Assembly: GCA_021372635.1 (NCBI GenBank)
Contig: JAJFUA010000100.1
Span: 1 to 48,083, forward strand
Direction of reading: 5' to 3'
DNA length: 48,083 nt
DNA from: Desulfobacteraceae bacterium
GTDB taxonomy: Bacteria; Desulfobacterota; Syntrophobacteria; Syntrophobacterales; Syntrophobacteraceae
The translations under genes were made by a program, and so were the position numbers. The number at the start of each line of letters is the position of its first letter. The first letter of the stretch is position 1. A model generated the notes under the pieces. It ran no database searches. It saw nothing but the letters and a program-made list of their open reading frames with translations, and was not told where the DNA came from. Positions 27,428 through 36,500 of the stretch are shown piece after piece.

Positions 27428-28396
27428 ATGTCCACAATGAAGAAAAAACGTATATTGATTGCCGTCGACGGTTCTCTCCAGGCCCTGGAGGCGGTGCGTT
27501 ACGTAAGTAAAGTGCTGCCAGGGGAAAGGATCGGCGTTGTTTTGATGCATATCGTGACCAGGGTGCCTGAGTCCTTCTGGGACCTGGAGCACGAACCCGC
27601 ATACCACTATCGAATTGTCGACATCGATGAATGGGAAGCCCGCCAGCGGAAGATGGTCGATGAATTCATGGACCACTCGCGGGATATGCTCCTCGGTGCC
27701 GGCGTCCGTGAGCAAGATTTGACCGTGACCGTACGCGACCGCAAAGAAGGGATCGCAAGAGACATTATTGCGGAATCGCGGAAGGGATTTGACGCGGTCG
27801 TTGTCGGACGCAGGGGGGTGAGCGAGTTGAAGGATATGGTTCTCGGCAGCATTGCCAACAAGCTCATCGAAAGGCTTTCCGCCTGCCCCGTGTGGGTGGT
27901 GGGTGGTGCACGGTCCTGCGAAAGAATCCTCCTGTGCGTGGACGGTTCGGAAGGTGCCGGACGGGCGGTTCAGTCCGCCGCCGGCATGCTTGCCGGCGCT
28001 CCCGACGTGCAAGTGACCCTGCTGCACGTCGACAGAAGCATGAACATCTTCCGACAGGTCTTCGGCGGGGCCCCACGCCCGGAGAGAGAGGGGGAATTGG
28101 CCAAAGGGGCCGAGGGAGAAGCGGAAGCGGCAAGCCGGAGGATCCAGCCGGCATTCGATGAAGCGAAAAACATCCTGTTGCAGTCCGGTCTGCCCGGAGA
28201 CAGAATCGTCCAGCACATCCTGACCGGGGCCGGCAGCCAGGCCGGCGCCATAGTCGACTACGCCGAACGGGAAGAATATGGAACGATCGTGGTCGGGCGA
28301 AGAGGACTGACCAAAGTCCAGGAATTCTTCATGGGCCGCGTCAGCAATAAGGTCGTGCAACTGGCGAAGGACAGAACGGTGTGGGTGGTGAACTGA
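27428..28396 (+). CDS. tandem universal stress protein (UspA x2)
   Basis: A 322-residue protein with two complete Usp domains: domain 1 begins KRILIAVDGSLQALEAV and ends with the nucleotide-binding pattern GRRGVSELKDMVLGSIANKLI; domain 2 begins ERILLCVDGSEGAGRAV and ends GRRGLTKVQEFFMGRVSNKVV. Both carry the G-x2-G-x9-G-(S/N) ATP-type loop, unlike the Usp at 16.4 kb. ATG follows AAAGGAGA at 6 nt; upstream in-frame codons are not supported. It closes the cluster of signalling genes at 17.6-28.4 kb on the plus strand and may be transcribed on its own. Confidence 0.92.
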   Translation: MSTMKKKRILIAVDGSLQALEAVRYVSKVLPGERIGVVLMHIVTRVPESFWDLEHEPAYHYRIVDIDEWEARQRKMVDEFMDHSRDMLLGAGVREQDLTVTVRDRKEGIARDIIAESRKGFDAVVVGRRGVSELKDMVLGSIANKLIERLSACPVWVVGGARSCERILLCVDGSEGAGRAVQSAAGMLAGAPDVQVTLLHVDRSMNIFRQVFGGAPRPEREGELAKGAEGEAEAASRRIQPAFDEAKNILLQSGLPGDRIVQHILTGAGSQAGAIVDYAEREEYGTIVVGRRGLTKVQEFFMGRVSNKVVQLAKDRTVWVVN

Positions 28397-28453
28397 ACGC
28401 CACCCGGAAAACGCGATGGACGCCCGGCGAGCATGCGGGGGCTCGAAAGCTAT

Positions 28454-29311
28454 TTACGCTGAAGTCTCTATGAGCGAGCGCAGGACTTTCAAGTTCTCCC
28501 TGTCCTTTTCCAGGCCATTTTCCTTTGGGGTTTCCAGGACCATCGGGTGCCCGGAAAAACGCGAATCGTTCAGCAGATGCCTGAACGCGGCCAGTCCGAG
28601 TTCGCCCTCGCCAATGTGCTCGTGGCGGTCGACCCGTGCCCCCAACCCCTTCTTGCTGTCGTTCAGATGGAAGAACTTCAGGCGGTCGAACCCGACGACT
28701 TCGGCAAACTTGCGGAAGGTTTCCGCGTACGTTTCCGCAGTCCGTATATCGTAGCCGGCGGCAAAGGCATGGCAGGTGTCGAAACAGACCCCGAGAGAAC
28801 CGCTGAACCGTGAAGAACCGATGATATGGGTGATTTCTTCAAAGCTGGAGCCGAGATTCGTTCCCTGCCCCGCGGTGGTTTCGAGCAACACGGCGACCTC
28901 GGGCGCATTTGCCCGCTCTACGGCCTTGTCCAGATTGCTCACGAAACGTTCCAGTCCGGCTTCCACACCCTGTCCCAAGTGCGAACCGGGATGTGTGATG
29001 AGGTAAGGTATCCCGAGAATCCCCGCCCTTTGCAGTTCTTCGGCAAAGGCGTTCACCGATTTTTCGAGAATCGCCGGATCGAGCGCGGCCAGATTGATGA
29101 GGTAGCTGTCGTGTGCCGCAACGGGGACCTTGCCGCATTCAACCCAGTTTTCCCGAAAAAGGCGGACGGCTTCCTCGGAGAGGGGAACGCTGCGCCACTG
29201 CCTCTCACTCTTGGTGAACAACTGCAAAGCATCGCCGTCTACTTGCCGCAGTCGCTCGAGGGAGAGATGCAGCCCGCCGGAAATGGACATATGGGCACCC
29301 AAAAGAGGCAT
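28454..29311 (-). CDS. nfo: endonuclease IV (AP endonuclease family 2)
   Basis: A 285-residue TIM-barrel enzyme that cleaves DNA at abasic sites and removes 3'-blocking groups during base-excision repair. Recognised by LLGAHMSISGGL, ALQLFTKSERQW, AHDSYLINLA, THPGSHLG, LLETTAGQGTNLG, VCFDTCHAFAAGYD, FHLNDSKKGLGARVDRHEHIGEG, which contain the metal-ligand His, Asp and Glu residues. Length is normal. Start at 29311 (MPLLGAH) has GGAG 8 nt upstream; the codon at 29350 would add residues not in the family. Confidence 0.95.
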   Translation of the reverse strand: MPLLGAHMSISGGLHLSLERLRQVDGDALQLFTKSERQWRSVPLSEEAVRLFRENWVECGKVPVAAHDSYLINLAALDPAILEKSVNAFAEELQRAGILGIPYLITHPGSHLGQGVEAGLERFVSNLDKAVERANAPEVAVLLETTAGQGTNLGSSFEEITHIIGSSRFSGSLGVCFDTCHAFAAGYDIRTAETYAETFRKFAEVVGFDRLKFFHLNDSKKGLGARVDRHEHIGEGELGLAAFRHLLNDSRFSGHPMVLETPKENGLEKDRENLKVLRSLIETSA

Positions 29312-29371
29312 GGTGGTTACTCCGCTGACATAATGAAAAGAAAGCTGCACTCGAATTCCGCACGAGGCTTT

Positions 29372-29400
29372 TATATAGCGGTTCCCGCCGCTCGCCGCAA
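29372..29400 (-). promoter_or_regulatory. candidate sigma-70 promoter for nfo
   Basis: Minus strand TTGCGG (29400-29395), 17-bp spacer, TATATA (29377-29372). The -35 matches only TTG. It overlaps the inverted repeat at 29393-29412. Confidence 0.35.
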
Positions 29401-29412
29401 GGGCTTGCGGCG
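29393..29412. repeat. perfect inverted repeat between nfo and purB
   Basis: CGCCGCAAG-GG-CTTGCGGCG has 9-bp perfect arms separated by 2 bp. It sits in the divergent nfo/purB promoter region and overlaps the candidate nfo -35 box, so it could be an operator; no DNA-binding gene is adjacent. The rest of 29312-29627 holds nothing else I can support. Confidence 0.5.
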
Positions 29413-29627
29413 AAACGAACGCTCACTTTCCTACTGTGCTGTATGCCATCGGGAGATTATCTGCTAATATAAAAAATTTGCGCAACAGGAATTTTGCGAC
29501 GCGGAGAATCAGGGCAGGGCGGCTGGAACAGTCTTCCGGTCCATCAGGGCTTTCTCATGAATGCATTCAGTCCCTGACTGCCCGCAAATCTATCGGTTTC
29601 GAACCGGCATATTGCAGGAGACTTGCC

Positions 29628-30938
29628 ATGATCGATCGCTACACGAGACCCGAGATGGGCCGCATATGGACTGTCGAGAACAAATACCGCAAATGGCTGG
29701 ACGTGGAGGTGGCCGCCTGCGAGGCGCTGGCCGAGGCGGGTGAAATTCCGCCCGAAGACCTGCGGGACATCAGAGAAAAGGCTGGCTTCGACATCGATCG
29801 GATCGCGCAGATCGAGAGCGAAACACAGCACGATGTCATCGCCTTCCTGACGAGTGTAGCCGAGCATGTAGGTCCAGCTTCCCGCTTCATCCACCAGGGG
29901 CTCACTTCCTCCGACGTTCTGGACACGTCCATGGGCCTCCTCCTCGTGGAAGCCTCCGATCTGCTGATCCAGGACATGGAAAAGCTGTTGGTCGTCCTGA
30001 AGAGAAGGGCCTTCGAGTTCAAGGGAACGGTCATGATCGGAAGGTCCCACGGCATCCACGCGGAACCGATCACGTTCGGCCTGAAGTTCGCGGTCTGGTA
30101 TGCGGAAATGCAGCGAAACCTGGACAGGCTGAAGCATGCGCGGGAATCCGTGCGGGCCGGGAAGATTTCGGGAGCGGTCGGGACTTATGCCAATATCGAT
30201 CCGAAGATCGAAGAGTCCGTCTGTAGAAGGCTTGGATTGAACCCCGCTCCCGTAAGCACCCAGATCATTCAGCGCGACCGCTATGCCGAATTCTTCACCA
30301 CTCTGGCCATCATCGGTTGCTCGATCGAAAAGATAGCCGTGGAGATCCGGCACCTCCAGAGAACCGAAGTCAGAGAGGCCGAAGAATACTTCGCAGCGGG
30401 CCAAAAGGGTTCCTCCGCCATGCCTCACAAAAGGAACCCCATCGCCTCGGAAAACCTCGCGGGCCTGTCGCGGATACTTCGCGGAAACGCCCTTGCCGCA
30501 ATGGAAAACGTTCCGCTCTGGCACGAACGCGACATCAGCCACTCATCAGTCGAGCGGGTCATCGCCCCCGACTCCACAATACTCCTGGACTACATGCTGG
30601 CCCGCCTTACGCGCGTTCTGGACCGGCTGGTGGTTTACCCGGAGAATATGCTCAAGAACCTCGCACTGACCGGCGCGCTGTATTTTTCGCAGCGGGTGAT
30701 GCTGGCGCTTACTCATAAGGGGCTTTCCCGAGAAGATTCCTATCGCATGGTTCAGCAAAACGCGATGGCCGTATGGAAGGAAGGCGGGCAGTTGAAAGAC
30801 CGTCTGCAACGTGACCCCGAGGTCATGGCTCATCTGAACGCGCAGGAGATCGAGGCGATTTTTGATTTGCAGTATCATCTGAAGCACATCGACACGATTT
30901 TCGAGAAGGTGTTCGGCCCGGAGAGGGAAGGCGCCTGA
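29628..30938 (+). CDS. purB: adenylosuccinate lyase
   Basis: A 436-residue fumarase/aspartase-superfamily lyase that acts twice in purine synthesis: SAICAR to AICAR, and adenylosuccinate to AMP. Signature GSSAMPHKRNPI contains the catalytic loop serine; TQHDVIAFLTSVAE, GLTSSDVLDTS and GRSHGIHAEPITFGLKF are the other active-site blocks. Length is typical of the shorter bacterial type. ATG at 29628 follows GCAGGAGA; the long upstream extension is not part of the family. The U32 gene starts 31 bp downstream, probably on the same transcript. Confidence 0.97.
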   Translation: MIDRYTRPEMGRIWTVENKYRKWLDVEVAACEALAEAGEIPPEDLRDIREKAGFDIDRIAQIESETQHDVIAFLTSVAEHVGPASRFIHQGLTSSDVLDTSMGLLLVEASDLLIQDMEKLLVVLKRRAFEFKGTVMIGRSHGIHAEPITFGLKFAVWYAEMQRNLDRLKHARESVRAGKISGAVGTYANIDPKIEESVCRRLGLNPAPVSTQIIQRDRYAEFFTTLAIIGCSIEKIAVEIRHLQRTEVREAEEYFAAGQKGSSAMPHKRNPIASENLAGLSRILRGNALAAMENVPLWHERDISHSSVERVIAPDSTILLDYMLARLTRVLDRLVVYPENMLKNLALTGALYFSQRVMLALTHKGLSREDSYRMVQQNAMAVWKEGGQLKDRLQRDPEVMAHLNAQEIEAIFDLQYHLKHIDTIFEKVFGPEREGA

Positions 30939-30969
30939 TCATAGCTTCCGGAAGGTATGGAACTGAGAC

Positions 30970-33099
30970 ATGAAATGCAGACCTCCACGGCCGGTTCGCC
31001 AGGAACCGGCCGCACGTACAGAAATCCCGGCGGGGGCTCGTGTTCCCGAACTGCTTGCCCCGGCGGGACAGATCGAGAGCTTTTTCGCGGCCCTCGAAAA
31101 CGGTGCCGACGCCATATATCTCGGGCTCAAGCAACTGAGCGCGCGGGCCACGGCCACGAACTTCACACTGGACGAACTGGCGCAGCTGGTTCCCTACGCA
31201 CATTCAAGGAACACGTCCATATACGTTGCCGTAAACAGCGCGCTCACCGCTCCGGAATTCCCCGGCATCCTCGATCTCCTCAACGCTCTCTCGGAAATCA
31301 GCCCGGATGCCCTGATCGTCCAGGACCCGGGGATCATCCTGCTCGCAAGGAAATTTTTCCCCGAACTCAAGCTTCACGCGAGCACTCTGGCGGGCGTGCA
31401 CAACCATGCCGGCGTAAACCGTCTTCACCGGATGGGCGTCGACAGGGTCGTACTGGCACGTGAGTTGAAACTGGAAGAAATCGAGTCGATCGCTTCGAAG
31501 ACAACCGCCGGGCTGGAGGTTTTCGTCCACGGCGCACTCTGCTATTCCTATTCCGGATTCTGCCTCACAAGCAGTTACAGGGGAGGGCACAGCGGACTCC
31601 AGGGAAAATGCGTGCAACCGTGCCGGCTGCAATTCAGGCAGGGGAAAAACGAAGGCTTTTTTCTCTCATGCAACGATCTCTGTGCCCTTCCGTTTCTGCC
31701 CAGGTTGAAGCGCATGCGGATTGCGGCGTTCAAGATAGAAGGCCGGATGAAACCCGCGGATTACATCGCGATGGTCGTGAAAGCCTACCGCCACGTCCTG
31801 GACGCGCCTGCGGGGAAGGAAGAAGACGCTCTTGCCCAGGCCCGGGAATGGCTGGCCCAATCGCCTTCACGGCGCCTTACCACGGGGTTCCTCGGAGACG
31901 ACTTCCAATCGGAAATCCTCACACCCCACCGGTCCGGGTCCAGCGGACTCTGGATCGGTACGGTGAAAAAAATTGAAAACAACAGGATGATCGTTGCACT
32001 GCGGCAGACGATCCGCTCCGGCGACCGTCTGCGGCCCGAGTCACGGGAAGCCAGGGAGAAGAGCGCTTTCACTGTTGCCGAAGTCTTCACAGCATCGGGC
32101 ACTCCCGGTCAGCAGGGGAATGCGGGTGAAAACGTCCTGCTGCCGCTGCTGTCCGGCGTGGTTCCCGGAGACCGCCTCTTCAAGGTCGGGACCAGGACGA
32201 AGACTTCCGCCGCGGGCCTGTGGCAGAAGGTGCGCACAGACGCGGTGCCTTTTTATGCACGTGCGTTCCAGGGGAAGGAAGACGTCGTCGGTACCTGGCC
32301 CGAAGTCAATCGCCAGACTTCGCGCGCGGAAGAAACAGTGGTTCTGAAGGTGGGAAGCTGGGCGGCAATGTCGGACGCCTTTCGCTCGACCGCGCAGATG
32401 ATTTTCCTCACCGCTTCGCGGCAGAACCTCGAACTGGTAGCACGGCAGCGTTTGAGCCCTGTTCTCAGGAAGCGCTTCATGTGGTCTCTTCCTGCCCTGA
32501 TCCCCGAAAAGGAACTCGAATACTACCGTGCCGCGGTAAACTGGTATGCGGGCAAGGGCTACACCGCCTGGGAATTGAACAACTGGGCACATTTCGACCT
32601 GTTCGAAGGAGACCGCAGCCGTCTAGCTCTTATGGCCGGCTATCGCTTCAACGTCAGAAACGCGGCGGCTGTCGCCGCCATGGCGGATGGCGGCTGCCGG
32701 TGGACGGTGCTTTCCCTGGAGATTACCCGGGAGGAACTCGCCCATCTGGGAGCCACACCCTTGAGTTCCATACCCGTCGTGCCCGTCTATGCGTGGCCGC
32801 CTCTCTTCACTTCCAGGCTGGTTCCCCGGCTGAGTGAAGAGAAACCGTTCATGACGCCGAAAAACGACGTCTATCTCTTTCGCAAGCGTCCCGGCCACTC
32901 CGTCATATACGCCGACCGTCCAATGAACTGGTTCGGACAAATGCCCTTCCTCCGCGAACAGGGATACCGCCACTACCTGCTGGACTGCAGCGAGGGGCCA
33001 CAGGAACCCGGCAGGGACCTCGACCGCCTTCTGAATAACTTCAGGGCTGCAAGGGCAGAGGAACCCTTTTCCCTTTTCAACTTCGAGCGCAGACCCTGA
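30970..33099 (+). CDS. peptidase U32-family protein (RlhA-like)
   Basis: A 709-residue U32 protein. After 25 unusual N-terminal residues comes the U32 barrel start ELLAPAGQIESFFAALENGADAIYLGL. The cysteine block ALCYSYSGFCLTSS and GKCVQPCR, followed by a central Cys (SCNDLCAL), matches the iron-sulfur cysteines of the RlhA/TrhP group, members of which hydroxylate 23S rRNA or tRNA rather than cut collagen. The long C-terminal part, with a second barrel-like unit (MWSLPALIPEKE and on), fits the 650-700-residue RlhA-type architecture. Placed behind purB with a 31-bp gap. RNA-modifying role is from family knowledge. Confidence 0.9.
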   Translation: MKCRPPRPVRQEPAARTEIPAGARVPELLAPAGQIESFFAALENGADAIYLGLKQLSARATATNFTLDELAQLVPYAHSRNTSIYVAVNSALTAPEFPGILDLLNALSEISPDALIVQDPGIILLARKFFPELKLHASTLAGVHNHAGVNRLHRMGVDRVVLARELKLEEIESIASKTTAGLEVFVHGALCYSYSGFCLTSSYRGGHSGLQGKCVQPCRLQFRQGKNEGFFLSCNDLCALPFLPRLKRMRIAAFKIEGRMKPADYIAMVVKAYRHVLDAPAGKEEDALAQAREWLAQSPSRRLTTGFLGDDFQSEILTPHRSGSSGLWIGTVKKIENNRMIVALRQTIRSGDRLRPESREAREKSAFTVAEVFTASGTPGQQGNAGENVLLPLLSGVVPGDRLFKVGTRTKTSAAGLWQKVRTDAVPFYARAFQGKEDVVGTWPEVNRQTSRAEETVVLKVGSWAAMSDAFRSTAQMIFLTASRQNLELVARQRLSPVLRKRFMWSLPALIPEKELEYYRAAVNWYAGKGYTAWELNNWAHFDLFEGDRSRLALMAGYRFNVRNAAAVAAMADGGCRWTVLSLEITREELAHLGATPLSSIPVVPVYAWPPLFTSRLVPRLSEEKPFMTPKNDVYLFRKRPGHSVIYADRPMNWFGQMPFLREQGYRHYLLDCSEGPQEPGRDLDRLLNNFRAARAEEPFSLFNFERRP

Positions 33100-33115
33100 C
33101 CGGTACGGGTCCCGT

Positions 33116-33907
33116 TCAATGGATGAGCCGCCGGTGCATGGACGCCAGGGCCAGGGGGAAAAAGACGACGCAGAACAGCAGCAGGTAGGCGGCCGGCCAG
33201 AGAAGGTCGGCCGTGAGCATCCCCAGGCAGAGCCGACGGGTCATCTGAACGAGATGGGTCAACGGCAGAACCATGGCTATTTTCTGCGCCCATTCGGGAA
33301 GCCCTGAAAGAGGGAAAAACGTTCCGCTGAAGAGAAACATGGGGGTGATAAAGAGAAAGACGGGAAGGTTGAACATGTCGATGCTCGGGACGATACCCGT
33401 AAAGAACATCCCGATGCAGCCGAAGGCGAAACCCCACAGGAATGCAAGCGGAAGGACGCCCAGGGCTTCCGGATAGCTGACCAGCCCGAAAGCACTCACG
33501 ACCGAGAGCATGATGGTTGCGGCGATGACCGACTTGGTCGCTCCCCACATGATTTCACCGACGATCACCTCCTCAAGGGAAAGGGGTGTCGCCATCATAG
33601 CATCGAACGTTTTCTGGTAATACATCCTCACGAAGGACGCATAGGTGTTTTCGAAGAAAGCGTTTTGCATGATCGCGATGGCGAGCAGGGAAGGGGTGAT
33701 GAAGGCAATGTAGGACATCTCCCGGCCCTCGAACGAGATATCTCCGACGAGAGTGCTCAGGCCCACGCCGAATGCGAGCAGGTAAAAAAGCGGCTCCAGA
33801 AGAGGGGGCAGGAAATTGACCAGCCAGATCTTCCTGTAAACGACCAGATTCCTTTGCCAGATTCTCATGAACCGAACGGATATGTTGGAAAGTCTCATGT
33901 TCGTCAT
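33116..33907 (-). CDS. ABC-2 type transporter permease (NodJ-like)
   Basis: A 263-residue inner-membrane protein with about six TM helices. ABC-2 family features include FLPPLLEPLFYLLAFGVGL near the N-terminus and the conserved LPEWAQKIAMVLPLTH motif before the last helices. Its ATG (33907) overlaps the stop of the upstream ATPase gene as ATGA, so the two are co-translated. Together they form a NodIJ/DrrAB-like exporter, of unknown substrate. The frame is open further to 33985, inside the ATPase gene, and this extension is rejected. Confidence 0.9.
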   Translation of the reverse strand: MTNMRLSNISVRFMRIWQRNLVVYRKIWLVNFLPPLLEPLFYLLAFGVGLSTLVGDISFEGREMSYIAFITPSLLAIAIMQNAFFENTYASFVRMYYQKTFDAMMATPLSLEEVIVGEIMWGATKSVIAATIMLSVVSAFGLVSYPEALGVLPLAFLWGFAFGCIGMFFTGIVPSIDMFNLPVFLFITPMFLFSGTFFPLSGLPEWAQKIAMVLPLTHLVQMTRRLCLGMLTADLLWPAAYLLLFCVVFFPLALASMHRRLIH

Positions 33908-34827
33908 TCCCGCAGCGCCCTGCCGGTCAACCGGAGAAACACATCCTCCAGGGTCGCCATGCGCTTCACACAATTTTCCAGGCAATATTCACGGCCTATC
34001 GTTTCGAAGAGCCGATCTCCTTCTTGACCGTAAATGATCAGCCGATGCTCGAGGTTGTCGTGCATGAGTCCCTGCGTTCGGACCCATTCAAGCAGTTTCC
34101 CGGGTGGCGAACTCACTTCTATGACGTCGTGGCCGGCATATTCGCGGATGAGATCCGCCGGCTTTCCCTGAACGAGGATTTTGCCGTGATCGACTATAAT
34201 CAGCCTTTCGCACAGGCGTGAGGCTTCGTCCATGTTGTGTGTCGTCACCAGGATGGAGAGTCCTCTGGTCCTCAGATCTTCCAGCCGGTCCCAGACCTGG
34301 TGGCGGGATTGCGGATCCAGGCCGGTCGTGGGTTCGTCCAGTATCAGCAGTTCCGGATCGTTGATGAGAGCCCGGGCGAGCACCAGGCGACGCATCATGC
34401 CCCCGGACAGGTTGGTGACCGTGTCCTGCATGCGGTGGTCGAGTGCAATGAACTCCAGGAGCTTGACCGCCCGCTCCCTCGCTTCCTTTCTGGGCATGTT
34501 GAAGTAGCGGGCGAAGACTTCGAGGTTCTGGAGCACGCTCAGGTCTGGATCGAGATTGTTGTCCTGCTGGCAGACGCCTATGGCCGCGCGAATGCTGCGC
34601 CACCCCGTGCGCATGTCGATCCCGAAGACCTTCAACTGGCCCTCCGTCATCGGGGAAAACCCGTACAGCATGCGAATGGTGGAGGTCTTCCCCGCACCGT
34701 TGGGACCCAGCAGGCCAAGGCATTCGCCCGCGCGAAGATGAAAGGAAATATCGTCGACGGCGACGAAATCGCCGAATCTCTTCCGAAGGTTCTTTGCCTC
34801 GATGACCAACTGAGACCGCTGCAACAT
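33904..34827 (-). CDS. ABC transporter ATP-binding protein (NodI-like)
   Basis: A 307-residue ATPase with Walker A GPNGAGKTS, a Q loop (GVCQQDNNLDPDLS), signature LSGGMMRR, Walker B LLILDEPTTGLD and switch His in VTTHNMDEA. The family of closest appearance is NodI/CcmA-type, exporting lipooligosaccharides or drugs. The last 70 residues form the usual C-terminal regulatory part. ATG at 34827 has AGAGGA 6 nt upstream. Operon partner is the overlapping permease gene; substrate unknown. Confidence 0.94.
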   Translation of the reverse strand: MLQRSQLVIEAKNLRKRFGDFVAVDDISFHLRAGECLGLLGPNGAGKTSTIRMLYGFSPMTEGQLKVFGIDMRTGWRSIRAAIGVCQQDNNLDPDLSVLQNLEVFARYFNMPRKEARERAVKLLEFIALDHRMQDTVTNLSGGMMRRLVLARALINDPELLILDEPTTGLDPQSRHQVWDRLEDLRTRGLSILVTTHNMDEASRLCERLIIVDHGKILVQGKPADLIREYAGHDVIEVSSPPGKLLEWVRTQGLMHDNLEHRLIIYGQEGDRLFETIGREYCLENCVKRMATLEDVFLRLTGRALRE

Positions 34828-34970
34828 GAAATATCCTCTTCCGTCGGCAGATCGCGCCGCGCAAAAATCCCACTGCCCGAAGCTCTATCTTCACCATATT
34901 CACAAACGGCCGGAGATGAAGCTCATTTCTCATGGAGCACCGCCGAAGCCGTTGTGGAGAAGCGACTTCA

Positions 34971-34999
34971 ATGATAAGCAAACCTTCCCAAGAGTACAA
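34971..34999 (-). promoter_or_regulatory. candidate sigma-70 promoter for the ABC exporter genes
   Basis: Minus strand TTGTAC (34999-34994), 17-bp spacer, TATCAT (34976-34971); the -10 matches 5 of 6. It gives a leader of about 135 nt. Rest of 34828-35173 shows no gene; a tRNA-like GTGGTCTAAGCC run near 35160 is coincidental, since it leads into the next gene. Confidence 0.35.
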
Positions 35000-35173
35000 G
35001 GAGTGATGCTGCAGGGACGGAGTGGGAAAAACGCCAGGGACGCACCATTGCTCCCTCGAACGCGAAAACTGTTGCCATCCTCCAGCCTGCATGGTGTATA
35101 AACGGTTGCAGGAACAGGACAAGCGTACGGATCGTGCGTTATTCTTCCAGACATGCAGAGTGGTCTAAGCCGT

Positions 35174-36349
35174 ATGACAAGGATCGTGAAAGACGTTGTA
35201 ATCATAGGCGCAGGCGCTGCCGGACTGATGTGCGCCATCGAAGCGGGAGGACGCGGACGCTCCGTCGTGGTCCTGGATCACGCCGGGAGAATCGGGAACA
35301 AGATCCGGGTGTCCGGCGGCGGGCACTGCAATTTTACTAACACGAACGCCGGCTTTGAGCACTACCTTTCCAACAATCCTCATTTTTGCAGATCCGCCCT
35401 TGCACGCTTCACACCACGGGATTTCATGGCGCTCGTCACCGCACACGGGATTCGTCACTTCGAGAAGAAGCTCGGGCAGATGTTCTGTCTTGGCAGTGCC
35501 GGGCAGATCGTGGAAATGCTGATTGCTCTTTGTCGAAAAGCCCGGGCCGAACTGGTTCCGGGCTGCCAGGGCATACGGGTGAGCCGGAACCGCTCCTTCA
35601 TCGTAGAAACCGCCGGTATGGCCTACGAGGCGGAATCTCTCGTCATTGCGACCGGAGGTCTCTCCATGCGAAATCTCGGAGCCACAGGCTTCGGGTATGA
35701 TATAGCCAGGCAGTTCAAGCTGCGCGTGACCCCGTTGAGACCGGCTCTGACGCCGTTCCGGTTCAGGAAGGAAGATATCGCCCGGTACGGTTCGCTGAGC
35801 GGCGTTTCCTTCGACGCCATCGTTCATTGTGGCGGCAAGAATTTTCACGAGAGTGTGCTGTTCACACACAGGGGGTTGAGCGGTCCGGCGATGCTGCAGG
35901 TGTCTTCCTATTGGAAAGAGGGCGATTCGCTCCGGGTCGATCTGCTTCCCGGAATCGATTTTCCGGGAATCCTTCAGGAGAAATCCCGGGGAAAGATCCA
36001 CCTGGCTACGCTGCTCAGCCGGTTCCTTCCAAAACGGTTTGCATTGAAATGGTGCGACCTGTTCATGCCATCCAGGCCGCTTTGCCAGTTTTCACAGAAA
36101 GAACTCGCGCAAATCAATGTGGGCCTCCACGAATGGATCATCCTCCCGGCGGGACTCGAGGGATTCGAAGTGGCGGAAGTCACGATGGGTGGTGTGGATA
36201 CGAACGAACTGTCCTCGAAAACGCTGGAGGCCCGGTCTGTACCCGGCTTGTATTTTATTGGAGAAGTCCTGGACGTCACGGGTCAGCTCGGAGGTTTCAA
36301 TCTCCAGTGGGCCTGGTCTTCCGGATTCACAGCCGGACAATATGCCTGA
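35174..36349 (+). CDS. BaiN/YhiN-family FAD-dependent oxidoreductase (HI0933-like)
   Basis: A 391-residue flavoprotein. The Rossmann FAD-binding motif is VVIIGAGAAGLMCAIEAG with VVVLDHAGRIGNKIRVSGGGHCNFTN, diagnostic for the HI0933/BaiN family. The C-terminus FIGEVLDVTGQLGGFNLQWAWSSGFTAG completes the FAD site. Members are linked to aminoacetone oxidation or bile-acid dehydrogenation, but most are uncharacterised. No clear ribosome site before the chosen ATG; an ATG at 35153 adds 7 residues. No functional partner next to it. Confidence 0.9.
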   Translation: MTRIVKDVVIIGAGAAGLMCAIEAGGRGRSVVVLDHAGRIGNKIRVSGGGHCNFTNTNAGFEHYLSNNPHFCRSALARFTPRDFMALVTAHGIRHFEKKLGQMFCLGSAGQIVEMLIALCRKARAELVPGCQGIRVSRNRSFIVETAGMAYEAESLVIATGGLSMRNLGATGFGYDIARQFKLRVTPLRPALTPFRFRKEDIARYGSLSGVSFDAIVHCGGKNFHESVLFTHRGLSGPAMLQVSSYWKEGDSLRVDLLPGIDFPGILQEKSRGKIHLATLLSRFLPKRFALKWCDLFMPSRPLCQFSQKELAQINVGLHEWIILPAGLEGFEVAEVTMGGVDTNELSSKTLEARSVPGLYFIGEVLDVTGQLGGFNLQWAWSSGFTAGQYA

Positions 36350-36500
36350 TTCCGATCCGATGGCAGGACGATCTGCATGAGTCGAAAACAGCGGGGCGAA
36401 ATGGACATGGCGACGATCGTCGAACGCTCGTGACGTATTCTCCTCCGGCAACTGCGTGGTAATGTTGCACAGGTGAGGCAGGCGGCAAGCGAGGAGGGCG

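Noticed and set aside
35150-35175. tRNA-like D-arm string (GTGGTCTAAGCC)
   Set aside because: No acceptor stem, anticodon arm or T-arm; it leads directly into the flavoprotein gene.
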